Source: Erwinia sp. E602
Lineage (GTDB): Bacteria; Pseudomonadota; Gammaproteobacteria; Enterobacterales; Enterobacteriaceae
NCBI RefSeq assembly: GCF_018141005.1
Contig: NZ_CP046582.1
Location: 4,154,001-4,218,000 of the forward strand
Length of the DNA stretch: 64,000 nucleotides
Direction: 5' to 3'
The number at the start of each line of letters is the position of its first letter. Within the stretch, counting starts at the first letter, position 1. The notes beneath the pieces were generated by a model. The model searched no databases and was not told the origin of the DNA. It saw nothing but the letters and a program-made list of their open reading frames with translations. The position numbers and the translations under genes were made by a program. Shown in pieces: positions 36,863 through 47,527 of this stretch.

Positions 36863-36979
36863 ATGGATATTAATACCATTCCATTTCTCATAAATTCATA
36901 CGAGGATATCGTTGATGCTCAGGGCATCGAAACCATCAAATTGAAGGAAAGGAAAGTTTCAATCACACTGAAAAAATAA
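36863..36979 (+). CDS. Small hypothetical ORF (38 aa)
   Basis: MDINTIPFLINSYEDIVDAQ, ending KVSITLKK. No clear ribosome-binding site. It lies 111 bp upstream of the decayed ABC exporter gene on the same strand; it might be a peptide cargo, or chance coding in AT-rich DNA. Confidence 0.25.
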   Translation: MDINTIPFLINSYEDIVDAQGIETIKLKERKVSITLKK

Positions 36980-37090
36980 AACAATGGTATTTTTAAAGTT
37001 ATCTTGTGACTAAAATATTCGTAACCTTGCCCTGTCACGCTGAAAAAAAACAATAAAAAATGAAAAGTATTTAAATATTAAGGAGAGATC

Positions 37091-38855
37091 ATGAAAATAA
37101 AAAAAGACTGCAAACCACTAAGATATTCATTAAGGCTATTATTGATCTCTCACCCTAATCTATAAATATTATTCATAGTAATGGTAATAATTCAAGTCTT
37201 AATGCCGACAGCAAGTGTAATGGCAAGTATTCATTTAGGTAACCTTGTTAGCAATGGTTCTCACAGTAAACTACTTATCGCCTGCCTAATATGGGAATTC
37301 ACTTTTACCCCCCCTAAAATTATTGCGACTATAATAAGTACAACACAGAGCATCCTTAATCAAAAGTCAACACAATTGACACAGCATAAAATCATGTTAG
37401 CACTATCTCGCATTCAAGATTTAAAAATCATTGAGAGCAATGAAATACATGAAAAACTAGAAGTTTTATCTAAAGAAGCATCACACCGTCCATTAAACCT
37501 ATTGGTTAACTTGGTTGATATAATAAGAGGTACTTCAACTCTTTTATCAATGTCATTAGTATTAGCTAGTGTAGCATGGTGCTTACCCCTTGCATTGTTA
37601 TTTCCTGCAATTCCCGTCACTGTATCTGTGGCTCAATCTCAATTAGATATTTTTAAAGTTTTGCTTGGAAAAGGCATGACATCAAGACTGATTAGTTATT
37701 ATTTTTCAACAGCAATTGACGTTAGGCACTCTAAAGAAATTAAATTATTCAACCTGTCAGATTTATTTATAAATAAACATCGCGAGTCTTATGATTTAAT
37801 CAGCAAAGATCTTAATAATGTTAGAAAAGGTCAGACCATAAGACCACAAAAATGGAATTTGCTATACTTCATGTCTGCCATGGGTGTGATGCTTTGGTTT
37901 TCTGAATATATTTAAAAAGGTAATGTATCTACTGGTGGATTACTAGGCACCATACAATCAATCTGGCTCTTTGGTCTATCTTGCCAATGGATGGTATACT
38001 CATTTAGCAATCTTGGGATTTTTTTCTTTTTTCGAAAAGCTAATGGTTCTAAAAAAACACAACCAGCCACAAGATAACCATACCAAAAAAATACCAAAAA
38101 TAAAAATAACTTTCGAAAATGTTAGCTTTTGCATATAACGATAATAAAAAAATCATTTGCAACCTTAGTCTAAGAATAATGCAAGGCGATCACATCGCTA
38201 TTGTCGGAGAAAAGGTACTGGCAAAAACACTTTAATAAAATTACTCTGTAGATTATATGTACCCGATCAAGGAAGACTTACGATAGGTGGTATAGACATC
38301 AATGAAATTAACATACGGGAGTGGCATTCAACAATTAGTGTTATTTTTCAAAAGCTTGGCCATTACAAATTGACAATTGAGGAGGATTTTTTTATAGGGG
38401 ATTTAAGCTCAGATGTTACATCTAAAAAAGTCTCCATCGCTTGTCAAAAGGCGAAATTTAATTTACCCGAAGGGGTGAGTATAGACAGCCAGATCGGCAA
38501 AGAGTTTGACGGAACCGATCTCTCCGGCGGTGAGTGGCAGCGCCTGGCGCTGGCGCGGGCCTTTTATGCCGACAGGCCGCTGGTGATCCTCGATGAACCC
38601 ACCAGCGCGATGGACCCGCGCGTTGAATCCGAACTGTTCAGCCAGTTTGCCAGCATAATGGCCGGGAAAACGGCGGTGATGGTGACTCACCGGCTGGGCA
38701 GCGTAAGGAACGTTGATCGGGTGGTGGTGATGAAGGCGGGAAGGATCGTTGAGGAAGGGCCGCCTCAGGTGCTGGAAACGATGAACGGCGAATATGCTGA
38801 GCTGCTGGCGTTGCAGAAAAACCAGTACGCCGACAGGCCTGCATCGCGCGCCTGA
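37091..38855 (+). pseudogene. Decayed ABC exporter, AT-rich with a GC-rich 3' end
   Basis: Starts well (AAGGAG before ATG 37091) but has in-frame TAA at 37163 and 37913, a frameshift in a T-run near SFAY (~38130), and a broken Walker A (~38210). Up to about 38465 it is AT-rich and a diverged homologue of 26999-27860. From there to the end it is GC-rich and undamaged: signature LSGGEWQRLALARAF, Walker B VILDEPTSAMDP, switch His in MVTHRLGS. The junction is in frame, so it looks like recombination between two homologous exporters. Not expected to be functional. Confidence 0.88.
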
Positions 38856-38903
38856 CAATAAGCAGGCCATTGCCACCGTCCGCACCCCATCCCGCCACAT
38901 GAG

Positions 38904-38935
38904 CACACGGGCACACGGGCACACGGGCACACGGG
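38904..38935. repeat. (CACACGGG)4 tandem repeat
   Basis: Four perfect octamer copies just after the ABC remnant. Confidence 0.93.
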
Positions 38936-38942
38936 CATCCAG

Positions 38943-39022
38943 CCAAACAGCCAAACAGCCAAACAGCCAAACAGCCAAACAGCCAAACAGCCAAACAGCC
39001 AAACAGCCAAACAGCCAAACAG
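38943..39022. repeat. (CCAAACAG)10 tandem repeat
   Basis: Ten perfect octamers plus a partial copy, between the ABC remnant and the laccase-domain gene. Same unit length as the array at 9354, different sequence. Confidence 0.97.
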
Positions 39023-39117
39023 CCAAACTAACGTAACCAAAAAGCCACGCGGTTAACACGTTAAACGATTATCCTTGCTGGCAGGATAACGTTTTGCCCA
39101 TTTAACGAGGAGTCGCC

Positions 39118-39834
39118 ATGTCATCCCGCCGTCACTCTGCCCTGCTCTCGCGCCTGGACTGGCTCGATCATGCTTTCCTTCCCGCCGGGGAACGCCCGCC
39201 GGAGGGGACGATCTACAACCAGCAGCGCCACAGCGCGCGGGTAGTGGAGAGCCGTGAGGCGCTGCCGGTCAAAAGCGTGGAGGCGGACGGCGTGATCGCA
39301 GGCTGCGATCGTCCGGTGGCGGTGTATACCGCCGACTGCCTGCCGATTCTGCTGGCGGATACCCGGCAGCGCCAGGTGGCGGCGGTACACGGCGGGCTGA
39401 AAGGGATACTGGGCGGCGTACTGAGCAACGCCATTGACGCGCTCTGTGCGCGGGGCGCCACGCCGCAGAGCCTGTTTATCGCCGTGGGTCCGGCGATTGG
39501 CCCGTGCTGCTATGAGCTGGGTGGCGATCTGATTGCGCGCGCAGAGCAGGACGACCCGCAGCAGCTGGCCGCGCTGATGAGCTACGGCACGCAGCAACCG
39601 GTTAACCCGGCTGCGGTGCGGCCACAGGCGCAGGGCACCACGGGTGGCGTATGGTTTGATTTGCCGCTGCTGGCGAAACGCATCGCGCTGCGCGCCGGGG
39701 TGCCGGAGCAGCAGATAGAGCTGACGGGCATCTGCACTTACTGCATGGCTGAAGAAGAGGCCAGTTACCGCCGCAACAGTCATACTCAGGGCGGCTACCA
39801 GCTGCGTTTCTCATGGATACAACACAGAGGGTAA
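39118..39834 (+). CDS. Laccase-domain (YfiH/PgeF-like) protein
   Basis: 238 residues. YfiH-family motifs: EADGVIAG, AVYTADCLPILLAD, AAVHGGLKG, GPAIGPCCYELG and the C-terminal CTYCMAEEEASYRRN. The family binds metal at Cys/His and has been assigned purine-nucleoside, peptidoglycan-editing or polyphenol oxidase roles. The usual HAGWRG is VHGGLKG here, so this is a divergent paralogue rather than the main yfiH. GAGGAG precedes the ATG. Confidence 0.82.
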   Translation: MSSRRHSALLSRLDWLDHAFLPAGERPPEGTIYNQQRHSARVVESREALPVKSVEADGVIAGCDRPVAVYTADCLPILLADTRQRQVAAVHGGLKGILGGVLSNAIDALCARGATPQSLFIAVGPAIGPCCYELGGDLIARAEQDDPQQLAALMSYGTQQPVNPAAVRPQAQGTTGGVWFDLPLLAKRIALRAGVPEQQIELTGICTYCMAEEEASYRRNSHTQGGYQLRFSWIQHRG

Positions 39835-39939
39835 AACGCCCCGTTATGGCACGGCTGGCCCGCAGAAAACCACAACCTGTACTCACGCTGCCAGTGGCGT
39901 CGTAACCAGGCAGAGGATCCAACCCCCTCCACCTGCCGG

Positions 39940-41067
39940 TTACGGCATCTTCACCGAGCGCAGAATCACGAACTTCTGGTTGGTTTCGACGGTGGTGCAA
40001 TTGCCGAACAGCTTCTTCATTTTGTGGTAGTAGTCGAGGTGGCGGTTGCCGACGATGCGCAGCTCGCCGCCGTCCTGCAGGCAGCGGCGCGCGTCGCGGA
40101 ACATCTGCCAGGCGATATGGTCGGTCACCGCGTTCTGCTGGTGGAACGGCGGGTTGCACAGCACCGCGTGCAGGCGATCGGACGGGTAGCCGGCCAGCAC
40201 GTTGTTAACGCGAAACTCGCTGCGCGCCAGATCGTCCGGGCGGTTCAGCTCCACGTTGAGTCGGCTGGAGGCGACGGCCATATAGGACTCATCGATAAAA
40301 TGCACCGTTGCCAGCGGGTTCTGCTGCAGCGCCGTCAGGCCAATCACGCCGTTGCCGCAGCCGAGATCGACGATCTCGCCCTCAATATCGTGCGGCAGGT
40401 GCTGCATAAAGAAGCGCGCGCCGATATCGAGACCGCTGCGGGCAAACACGTTGGCGTGGTTGTGGATCTGGTAGTCGGTGCCGTCCAGCGGCCAGACGTG
40501 GGTCTCTTTTCCGGCGGCCAGCCCGGGCGCGGTAAAGGTGGTGTAGATCAGCCGCGCCTTTTTCCACGCCAGCGAAGTAGTGGTGGTGCCCAGCACCTTT
40601 TCGAACAGCTGCAGGGTGGAGGTGTGGATATCTTTCGCCTTACCGCCGGCGATAATGCGGGTTTCCGGCGTCACCACTTCGCGCAGCGCGCGCAGCTGCT
40701 GCTCCAGCAGGGCGAGGGTTTTTGGCACTTTCAGCACCACCCGCGACGGCGCGGCCGGCAACGGTGCCAGGCTGTCCAGCAGCTGCACGTCGCACTCGTC
40801 GATGCCGTTCAGCGCCAGGTTCTGCCGCGTCGCCTGCTGGTTCAGCCAGGAGTCGCTGATGCTGTAAACGCCCTCACCCGCCAGCGCGCAGCCCAGCGCG
40901 CCGAAGGTGTCGTTAAAGATCAGCGTGGTGCCGGCGTGCGGCGTCTCTTCCAGCTGCTTCAGCAGATATTCGTCGGCGGCATCCCAGGCCTGCAACGGGC
41001 TCTCTTCGCGCATTTGGGGAAAACGATGCAGCGTTAGCGTGCGGTTGCTCAGTTCGAGTTGGCTCAT
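39940..41067 (-). CDS. rlmG: 23S rRNA m2G1835 methyltransferase
   Basis: 375 residues. N-terminal pseudo-methyltransferase domain, then a SAM domain: [12 protein letters not shown] (motif I) and CNPPFHQ (the NPPF motif of guanine-N2 methyltransferases). RlmG (YgjO) modifies G1835 of 23S rRNA. ygjP lies nearby, as in E. coli. Confidence 0.95.
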   Translation of the reverse strand: MSQLELSNRTLTLHRFPQMREESPLQAWDAADEYLLKQLEETPHAGTTLIFNDTFGALGCALAGEGVYSISDSWLNQQATRQNLALNGIDECDVQLLDSLAPLPAAPSRVVLKVPKTLALLEQQLRALREVVTPETRIIAGGKAKDIHTSTLQLFEKVLGTTTTSLAWKKARLIYTTFTAPGLAAGKETHVWPLDGTDYQIHNHANVFARSGLDIGARFFMQHLPHDIEGEIVDLGCGNGVIGLTALQQNPLATVHFIDESYMAVASSRLNVELNRPDDLARSEFRVNNVLAGYPSDRLHAVLCNPPFHQQNAVTDHIAWQMFRDARRCLQDGGELRIVGNRHLDYYHKMKKLFGNCTTVETNQKFVILRSVKMP

Positions 41068-41277
41068 GGGATCTCCTGCTGGATAAAAATTCCCGCGAGT
41101 TATCCCCTAAAACGGCGGCGCAGTAAACGTTTTTCTTAGCGGAACCGTTAAGTTGTGCAGTGTGGGCGCCTCATTGAACGCGCGCGTGCTGACGATTTAA
41201 GAGGGCCGGGATGCCGGGCGGGAGCCGGAGAAGTGAATGACGGAGCGCCATTAAGGTCGCTCCGTCGTAGCAGGCAA

Positions 41278-42627
41278 TCAGCGATCCAGCGTCATATCAC
41301 GCTTTGAGGTTTCCGGCGCGCGCCACACCGCATACGCCGCTACCAGCGCACCGGCCACCATATAGCCGGCCACCAGCGTCCAGTCGTTATGATCCAGCGC
41401 GGTCAGCCCCTTCGCCACAAACGGCGTAAAGCCGCCGGCGACGATCGCCCCCAGCTGCGCGCCGATCGACGCCCCGCTGTAGCGCACCTTCGGCCCGAAC
41501 AGCTCGGTGAAGAAGGCCGGCTGCACCGCGTTAATCGCGTTGTGAGCGATGTTAATCAGCAGGATGTAGCCGAGCACCATCAGCGCAAAGGAGCCGCTCT
41601 CCAGCAGCCAGAAGAACGGGAACGCCATCGCGGCGGCCATCAGCGCGCCAAACAGATACACCGGGCGGCGGCCGACCTTATCGGACAACGCGCCAAACAG
41701 CGCGTGCATCGGAAACGCCAGCAGGCAGGTGGCCATAATCACGTTCAGCATGGTCTGCTTCTCCACCCCCAGCTGGCTGGTGGCGTAGGAGACGGCAAAC
41801 ACCGTGGCGACGAAAAACGGCACGCTTTCGGCAAAGCGCAGGGTCATAATCAGCAGGATGGTGCGCCAGCGTTCGCGTACTACGGTCACCACCGGGCTTT
41901 CGCGTTTCTCCGGCTGCGACCGCGACTGCTGCTGCTTTTGCGCCTGCACCGCGCGGAATACCGGGGTTTCGTCAACGCGGCGGCGCATATACAGGCCGAC
42001 GCCGACCAGCGCCACGCTGAGCATAAACGGCAGCCGCCAGCCCCAGCTTAGCAGCTGGTCTTCCGGCAGCTGCGAGACCAGCGCAAACGCGCCGGTAGCC
42101 AGCAGCTGGCCGGAAAAGCCGCCGGTCTGCGGAATGGCACCGAGCACGCCGCGCCGGTTGGCCGGGGCGCTCTCCACCACCATCAGCATCGCACCGCCCC
42201 ACTCGCCGCCGACCAAGAAGCCCTGCACAAAGCGCAGCAGCACCAGCAGGATCGGTGCCCAGATGCCGATGCTGTCATACGAAGGCAGAAGGCCTATCAG
42301 GAACGTGGCCGCGCCCATGCCGCCAAGGGTGATCAGCAGGGTGCGCTTGCGCCCCAGCGTGTCGCCCATATGGCCGAAGAAGATGCCGCCCAGCGGCCGC
42401 GCCACGAAGCCGACGCCGAAGGTGGCGAACGACGCCAGCATCGCCGCCAGCGGGCTGACGTTGGGGAAAAACACCTTGCTGAACACCAGCGCGCTCGCCA
42501 GGCCGTACAGCAGGAAATCATAGAATTCGATGGTATTCCCAATCCAGCTTGAGACCACCACCCGGCGAATACCGGCTTTGTCCGGCACCGCCTGCGGGGC
42601 TGCCGGCACTTCCAGTGAAACTGACAT
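41278..42627 (-). CDS. MFS transporter, metabolite:H+ symporter type
   Basis: 449 residues from the ATG at 42627, which has AGGAAGG upstream. The pattern SSWIGNTIEFYDFLLYG, FVARPLGGIFFGHMGDTLGR and RFVQGFLVGGEWGG is that of ProP/ShiA/KgtP-type symporters. The loop after TM6 is charged (QKQQQSRSQPEKRES). Substrate (organic acid or osmolyte) unknown. Confidence 0.87.
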   Translation of the reverse strand: MSVSLEVPAAPQAVPDKAGIRRVVVSSWIGNTIEFYDFLLYGLASALVFSKVFFPNVSPLAAMLASFATFGVGFVARPLGGIFFGHMGDTLGRKRTLLITLGGMGAATFLIGLLPSYDSIGIWAPILLVLLRFVQGFLVGGEWGGAMLMVVESAPANRRGVLGAIPQTGGFSGQLLATGAFALVSQLPEDQLLSWGWRLPFMLSVALVGVGLYMRRRVDETPVFRAVQAQKQQQSRSQPEKRESPVVTVVRERWRTILLIMTLRFAESVPFFVATVFAVSYATSQLGVEKQTMLNVIMATCLLAFPMHALFGALSDKVGRRPVYLFGALMAAAMAFPFFWLLESGSFALMVLGYILLINIAHNAINAVQPAFFTELFGPKVRYSGASIGAQLGAIVAGGFTPFVAKGLTALDHNDWTLVAGYMVAGALVAAYAVWRAPETSKRDMTLDR

Positions 42628-42834
42628 CACGACCTTCCTCATTAAATTCTGCGGGCGCATGATGCATTTAAATGGGCCGGGAGAGAAACACTTTAGGGTT
42701 GAACGGCGGTTTTCTGTGCGCCGGTACGCATTCCCGCCCGCCAGTTAGCCGTTGCCAATGTGCCGGTACGCCCGCACAATAGCGGCGTACAGCGCGCCCG
42801 CCGCGCACGTTTCCGGCAAAAGATTCAGAGAACT

Positions 42835-43335
42835 ATGACCCCGCTACGCTATCTCAACGGTTATCCCCCGGCGATCGTCGCCCAGGCACAGACGCTGTTC
42901 GACCAGGGCAAAATGGGACTGTGGATGGAGAAACGCTATCCGCACGGCCACGGCGTGCAAACCGATAAGGCGCTGTATCAGTACGTCAGCGAGTTTAAGC
43001 AGCGCTATCTGAAAAACGCCCCGGCGCTGTCGAAGGTGCTGTTTGATAACAGGCAGAATCCGGTAAAGGGCACGCTGGGCACCAATACCTTTGTTTCCCG
43101 CGTGCAGGGCGGTAAGTTGAAGAGCAACAATGAAATCCGCATCGCCACGCTGTTCCGCAACGGGCCGGAGGATTTTCTGCGTATGATCGTGGTGCACGAG
43201 CTGGCGCACCTGAAGGAGAAGGATCACAACAAGGCGTTTTACCAGCTGTGCTGCCATATGGAGCCGGACTACCACCAGCTGGAGTTTGATATGCGCCTGT
43301 GGCTGAACTGGCGGGAGCGGGCTGAGAAAGAGTAA
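42835..43335 (+). CDS. ygjP: YgjP, metal-dependent hydrolase-like protein
   Basis: 166 residues (E. coli 167). WLM/SprT-like zinc motif VVHELAHLKEKDHNKAFY (HExxH plus downstream His) and SRVQGGKLK are conserved. The start MTPLRYLNGYP aligns with the E. coli start. Precise function is unsettled. Confidence 0.93.
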   Translation: MTPLRYLNGYPPAIVAQAQTLFDQGKMGLWMEKRYPHGHGVQTDKALYQYVSEFKQRYLKNAPALSKVLFDNRQNPVKGTLGTNTFVSRVQGGKLKSNNEIRIATLFRNGPEDFLRMIVVHELAHLKEKDHNKAFYQLCCHMEPDYHQLEFDMRLWLNWRERAEKE

Positions 43336-43376
43336 CGAAACGGGCGCTGTGCCCGGCAGGCGCGACCACAGCACAG

Positions 43377-43404
43377 CCGCCCGCCGCCCGCCGCCCGCCG
43401 CCCG
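43377..43404. repeat. (CCGCCCG)4 tandem repeat
   Basis: Four perfect heptamers plus a partial copy between ygjP and the PTS-like gene. Confidence 0.9.
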
Positions 43405-43507
43405 CCGCCAGCCTGCGATGACGGACGCGACGCCGCTGCACGCATCCGGCCATCCGGCGGCGCAACGTCTCACCGCCGAATAACCATCAGTTAAGCACCG
43501 TCAGCCT

Positions 43508-45193
43508 TCAGGCAGCCGGTGCCCCGGCCTCTTTCTTCGCCACCGCCTTAAAGCGGTTCGCCACCAGCGTGCTGATGCAGGTCAGCACCATCACCAGCGT
43601 CATCACCATCGCCATATACAGCGCGTTATTCGAGACGAACGGTGAGGCGAAGGCCGGTACGTAGGCCACCCCCTTGACGTTAAAGTAACCCAGCAGCATG
43701 CCCCCCAGCCCCGACCAGAGGATCGCCGAGCAGAACACCACCTTGTTGGCGAACATAAACGGATAGGCGGACTCGACGAAGGTGCCAAAGCCGAGGTTAA
43801 TCATCAGGCCCGGCGTGGCGACCGCCGCCTCGCTGCGCTCGCGCGGGGCGATGACGTTCGCCAGGTTGATGCCGGCGGCGACCATCACCAGCCCGACCAT
43901 ATCCACCGCACCGAGGAAGCTGACGCCGGATTTTTCCATCTCCAGCAGCACCAGCGGCAGGATCACCGCGTGGTAGACGCCCGCCAGTATGGCCGGCCAG
44001 ATCACTAGCCCGGCAATCAGCCCGGCCAGCAGCGGGCTGAACGCCAGGGTTTCCGCAATCGCCAGCTTGATTGCGTCACCGGCGATCAGCGCCAGCGGGC
44101 TGAGCAGATAGTGCATAATCAGCCCGGCCGCCAGCCCGGAGATCCCCCCGGCGACGATATTGACGGTGGTCATCGGGAAGCGCCAGTTCAGGCACAGTTC
44201 AAACAGGTAACGCACAAAGATCCCCGCCAGCACCCCGCCAAGAATGCCGCCGAGAATACCGCCTTCGACCGACAGCACCCCGGCAATAACGCCGGAGACG
44301 ATCGAGACTTCATCCAGTTCAGAGATCTGTTTCGCCGCCAGCACCGCCACCAGCACCGGCAGGCCTTTCAGCAGGATTTCAAAAATGTCGTTGAGCTTTT
44401 CCAGCCCCGGAATATGGCTGGCGGCCAGCACCAGCGCCATGGCGATAAAGCCCGGCAGCGCGGGCAGCATAATGCCGCGGATGTTAAAGCGCTTTAGCAG
44501 GCTTTTACCGGAGGCGCTGCTGCCGGAGGGGCTGCCGCCGAGGTCGGGGCGGTATTTAATACCCCAGTGCTTTGCCAGGCAGGCCACAAACGACACCGCG
44601 CGGGTGCGGCTGGTGGTGCCGATGGTGCCGGAGACGGCAACCACGTTGGCGTTGGCCGCCGCGATCAGCGCCATCGAGGTGCCGCCGGTGCCGACGATCG
44701 GCAGCCGGGTTTCTGCCGCGGCCTGCAGGGCTTCCCGGTTGGCTCCCTGGGGGTCGGCGCTCATCACCATCAGGCCGTCGATCTGCCCGTCACGGATCTG
44801 CTGCGCGATCGCCGCGTCCGTTGCCGCTGCCGCTGCGTTCACGGCTGCCAGCGTGCCGCTGAAGCTGCGCTGCGCTGCGGCCGAATCACGGTAGCCGCGC
44901 GCCGATGCGCGGCTGTCACCGTCAGGCAGAGCGGCCTCTCCTGCCGTGACGCTCTGCCCGCTATCCGCTACTGAGGAGAGGTCATGCCCGGCCGGCAGCG
45001 TCCACAGCGCGGCGGGCGTGGCGGCTTTCACCCCGTCCATCGAGGCCTCGGCGGCGATAAACTGCACCGCCGCCACGGTCATGCCGGCCGCGGCGCACTG
45101 GGCATAGATCTCCGCCAGCAGCTTAGCCGGATCGGCCCCGCCGAGGTTATACAGGTTGCCGCCGCTGCTGCCGATAATGGCTATCTTTTTCAT
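43508..45193 (-). CDS. PTS EIIC-like permease with N-terminal soluble domain
   Basis: 561 residues. The first ~210 form a soluble alpha/beta domain (KKIAIIGSSGGNLYNLGGAD...LMVMSADPQGANREAL, VGTGGTSMALIAAANANVVA). The rest is a ~10-helix membrane domain with EIIC-like phrases (GVIAGVLSVEGGILGGILGG, GLMINLGFGTFVESAYPFMF). No obvious phosphorylated IIB cysteine or IIA histidine site is seen. I place it in the PTS-like sugar permease group with moderate confidence; substrate unknown. Confidence 0.55.
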   Translation of the reverse strand: MKKIAIIGSSGGNLYNLGGADPAKLLAEIYAQCAAAGMTVAAVQFIAAEASMDGVKAATPAALWTLPAGHDLSSVADSGQSVTAGEAALPDGDSRASARGYRDSAAAQRSFSGTLAAVNAAAAATDAAIAQQIRDGQIDGLMVMSADPQGANREALQAAAETRLPIVGTGGTSMALIAAANANVVAVSGTIGTTSRTRAVSFVACLAKHWGIKYRPDLGGSPSGSSASGKSLLKRFNIRGIMLPALPGFIAMALVLAASHIPGLEKLNDIFEILLKGLPVLVAVLAAKQISELDEVSIVSGVIAGVLSVEGGILGGILGGVLAGIFVRYLFELCLNWRFPMTTVNIVAGGISGLAAGLIMHYLLSPLALIAGDAIKLAIAETLAFSPLLAGLIAGLVIWPAILAGVYHAVILPLVLLEMEKSGVSFLGAVDMVGLVMVAAGINLANVIAPRERSEAAVATPGLMINLGFGTFVESAYPFMFANKVVFCSAILWSGLGGMLLGYFNVKGVAYVPAFASPFVSNNALYMAMVMTLVMVLTCISTLVANRFKAVAKKEAGAPAA

Positions 45194-45523
45194 TTTTTCC
45201 CCGAAAACACCGCTGAATTAACCCATTTATGCTCATTGTGCCGTGATCCTGACCCCAGGTAAAAAACCGCCAGGCCACAACGCCTGTACGACACACCAGC
45301 CGGAAAACCATTTTTGATGATAAATGCCGTGTCTGGCAGGGAAAATGAAACAACCGCCTGACTCCGCGTTCAATTGCAGGATCATGCAGCTAATTAGCCG
45401 TCGGCTGGCGTGCTGCGGAAGGTGGATTACAACGGACAGGTCGCGCCGCTGAATGCAGCAACGCCGGTCAGCGCCACGGGCAGCAACGCTTCGGCCGGTG
45501 CTGCCTGCGGTACTGGCCGTGCG

Positions 45524-47218
45524 TCAGATAAAGTCGCGCGCCTTCTGGATCAGGCTGGTTTTGGTCAGCGCGCCGAGGAACGTGCGCTCGGTCGGATTGT
45601 TCAGCACCGGCAGGCGCTCCAGCGTCACCTCGGCGAAGGCTTCCCAGCCCTCGCGGATGGTCTGGCTGGCGAACACGGTCGGGAACTGGCTGTCCATCAC
45701 GCAGCTGACCGGGGAGGTCAGGGTAATCTCCTTATCCAGCACCTTGTGGGAAATATCGTGGATCGATACCACGCCAAGAAACGCCCCGGCGTGGCTGACC
45801 ACATAGACGAACCGCTCCCGCTTGATCGAACTGACCGCCAGCGCCTTGCCGACCGAGTCCTCCGGGGTCAGCGCCGCGCCGGGAACAATGAACTGCGCGA
45901 TGATGCCGTTATCAAAGTCGAACTTGGCGTCCGATCGGCTGAAGTGGCGGCCGATAACCGGGTAGGTGCTGCCAGCGTGCAGCTGCCAGGCGATCATTGA
46001 GGCCAGCACGCAGGCGATCATCGACGGGAACAGCAGGCTGCTGTTCAGCGTCATCTCCAGCACCATCAGCATCGCCATCAGCGGTGCCTGGCTGACCGCG
46101 GCCAGCACCGCGCCCATGCCGATAGCGGCAAAGACTTCGGCGTTGCCTACCGGCAGCCCCAGCGCGGCGGCAACCAGCGCCAGCGCTTCGCCGGCCAGCG
46201 CACCGGTCAGCAGCGCCGGGGTGAACAGCCCGCCTACCGCACTGGAGCCGACGGAGACAGCCGTCGCCAGCATTTTTAACAGCAGCAGCATCAGCAGCAC
46301 CGGCAGCAGGAAGTCGCCGGCCATCACCCGCACGATCACTTCATAGCCGTTGCCGAGGATCTGCGTGCTGCCGATGGCCAGCCCGCCCACCAGCAGGCCG
46401 CCCAGCCCGAGCCGCAGCGGCAGGCTGGCAATATGGCTGAAGCCGCGGCGACTGAGGCCGATCAGGCTGAGCAGCGCCCAGCCGAGCAACCCGGCCAGCA
46501 ACCCGGTGAGCAGCGTCAGGCCGATGCTGCCGGGGGTGAGGTCAAACTGGGCGTGAGAAAACGGGTAGATGGCGGAGCGGTAGCCGAGCGACCACATGGT
46601 CAGCACCGCCGCTCCGGCGGAGATAATCAGCGGGATCAGCCGCTGCATCGCCGAGATGCCAAAGGCGATCTCGGCGACAAAAATCGCCGACGCCAGCGGC
46701 GCATGGTAGACGGAAGCAAGGCCGGCGGCGGCGGCCATCGCCACCAGGTCGCTGTTCTTCAGCGGCAGCGAACGGAACAGCCAGCGGCCCATCAGGCTGC
46801 CGCTCAGCGCCGACAGCTGCACCATCGGCCCCTCACGCCCGAGCGACGCCCCGCTGCTGATGCTGGCCAGCGAGGAGAGGCTGCGAAACAGCGAGGTGCG
46901 CGCCGGCACCGCGTCCAGCCGCGCGTTAATCACCTCCAGATAGTCGGTGCGCCGCGTCTCTTTCTGCTCCAGCGCCGTGGCATAATGCAGGAAAAATCCG
47001 GCAATCACGCCGCCGATGCCGACGATCAGCGGCCAGCTGTACCACGGCCAGACCTGCATCGCGCGGGTGATATCCTCACCGCCGCCGCGAAAGGCCACGG
47101 CGTTAATCAGCGCGATCGCCTCGCGAAAGCCCAGCGTCACCAGCGAGGCGACCAGCCCGACCGGGATCGCCACCAGCAAACTGGTCCAGTTCAGTGCATG
47201 TTTACTGCCCGCGCTCAT
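45524..47218 (-). CDS. ClC-family chloride channel/antiporter with CBS domains
   Basis: 564 residues. ClC signatures: SSGASLGREGPMVQLSA (gating Glu in GREGP), GSSAVGGLFTPAL, and membrane helices throughout to ~430. The C-terminus carries a CBS pair (ALTPEDSVGKALAVSSIKRE...; TSPVSCVMDSQFPTVFASQT). Closest in look to ClcB-type proteins. The 330-bp gap before it (45194-45523) has no gene I can support. Confidence 0.9.
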   Translation of the reverse strand: MSAGSKHALNWTSLLVAIPVGLVASLVTLGFREAIALINAVAFRGGGEDITRAMQVWPWYSWPLIVGIGGVIAGFFLHYATALEQKETRRTDYLEVINARLDAVPARTSLFRSLSSLASISSGASLGREGPMVQLSALSGSLMGRWLFRSLPLKNSDLVAMAAAAGLASVYHAPLASAIFVAEIAFGISAMQRLIPLIISAGAAVLTMWSLGYRSAIYPFSHAQFDLTPGSIGLTLLTGLLAGLLGWALLSLIGLSRRGFSHIASLPLRLGLGGLLVGGLAIGSTQILGNGYEVIVRVMAGDFLLPVLLMLLLLKMLATAVSVGSSAVGGLFTPALLTGALAGEALALVAAALGLPVGNAEVFAAIGMGAVLAAVSQAPLMAMLMVLEMTLNSSLLFPSMIACVLASMIAWQLHAGSTYPVIGRHFSRSDAKFDFDNGIIAQFIVPGAALTPEDSVGKALAVSSIKRERFVYVVSHAGAFLGVVSIHDISHKVLDKEITLTSPVSCVMDSQFPTVFASQTIREGWEAFAEVTLERLPVLNNPTERTFLGALTKTSLIQKARDFI

Positions 47219-47379
47219 GATGCTCCCTCAGGGGTCAAATCCGCTCTGCGCCTATCCTGAAAGAGCCGGGGCAAAAAATCAAATCACCCGCGCCGCGCCG
47301 CGCTGAACCGCCCTGTAAATATTTCTAAATATTGCCGGGCGCAATTGACCTTCCTCCTGCGCTCACCTATCTTCATTTT

Positions 47380-47524
47380 TAGCAAAGGGGAGTAACTTCA
47401 TTGCCGGCTAATCGTCACTACGGTGCTCACGCACCCGGTTACCGGGCAACCCAGGCAGATTCTGATCCTGTGTTGTAAGTGAGACCTTGCCGGAAGGCGA
47501 GGTCTGCTTACAGCATTAACACCA
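47380..47524 (+). promoter_or_regulatory. yybP-ykoY (Mn2+) riboswitch upstream of alx
   Basis: Conserved AAAGGGGAGTAA near 47387, then GTGAGACC TTGCCGGAAGGC GAGGTCTGC near 47480-47510, the alx PRE-element helices. The class senses Mn2+, and the alx copy is also pH-responsive. A hairpin with a T-tract follows. Confidence 0.82.
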
Positions 47525-47527
47525 CTG

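Noticed and set aside
38463..39059. Minus-strand ORFs with (WLFGCLAV)n repeats
   Set aside because: Produced by reading the (CCAAACAG)n array backwards and by the antisense of the ABC remnant; no start site support.
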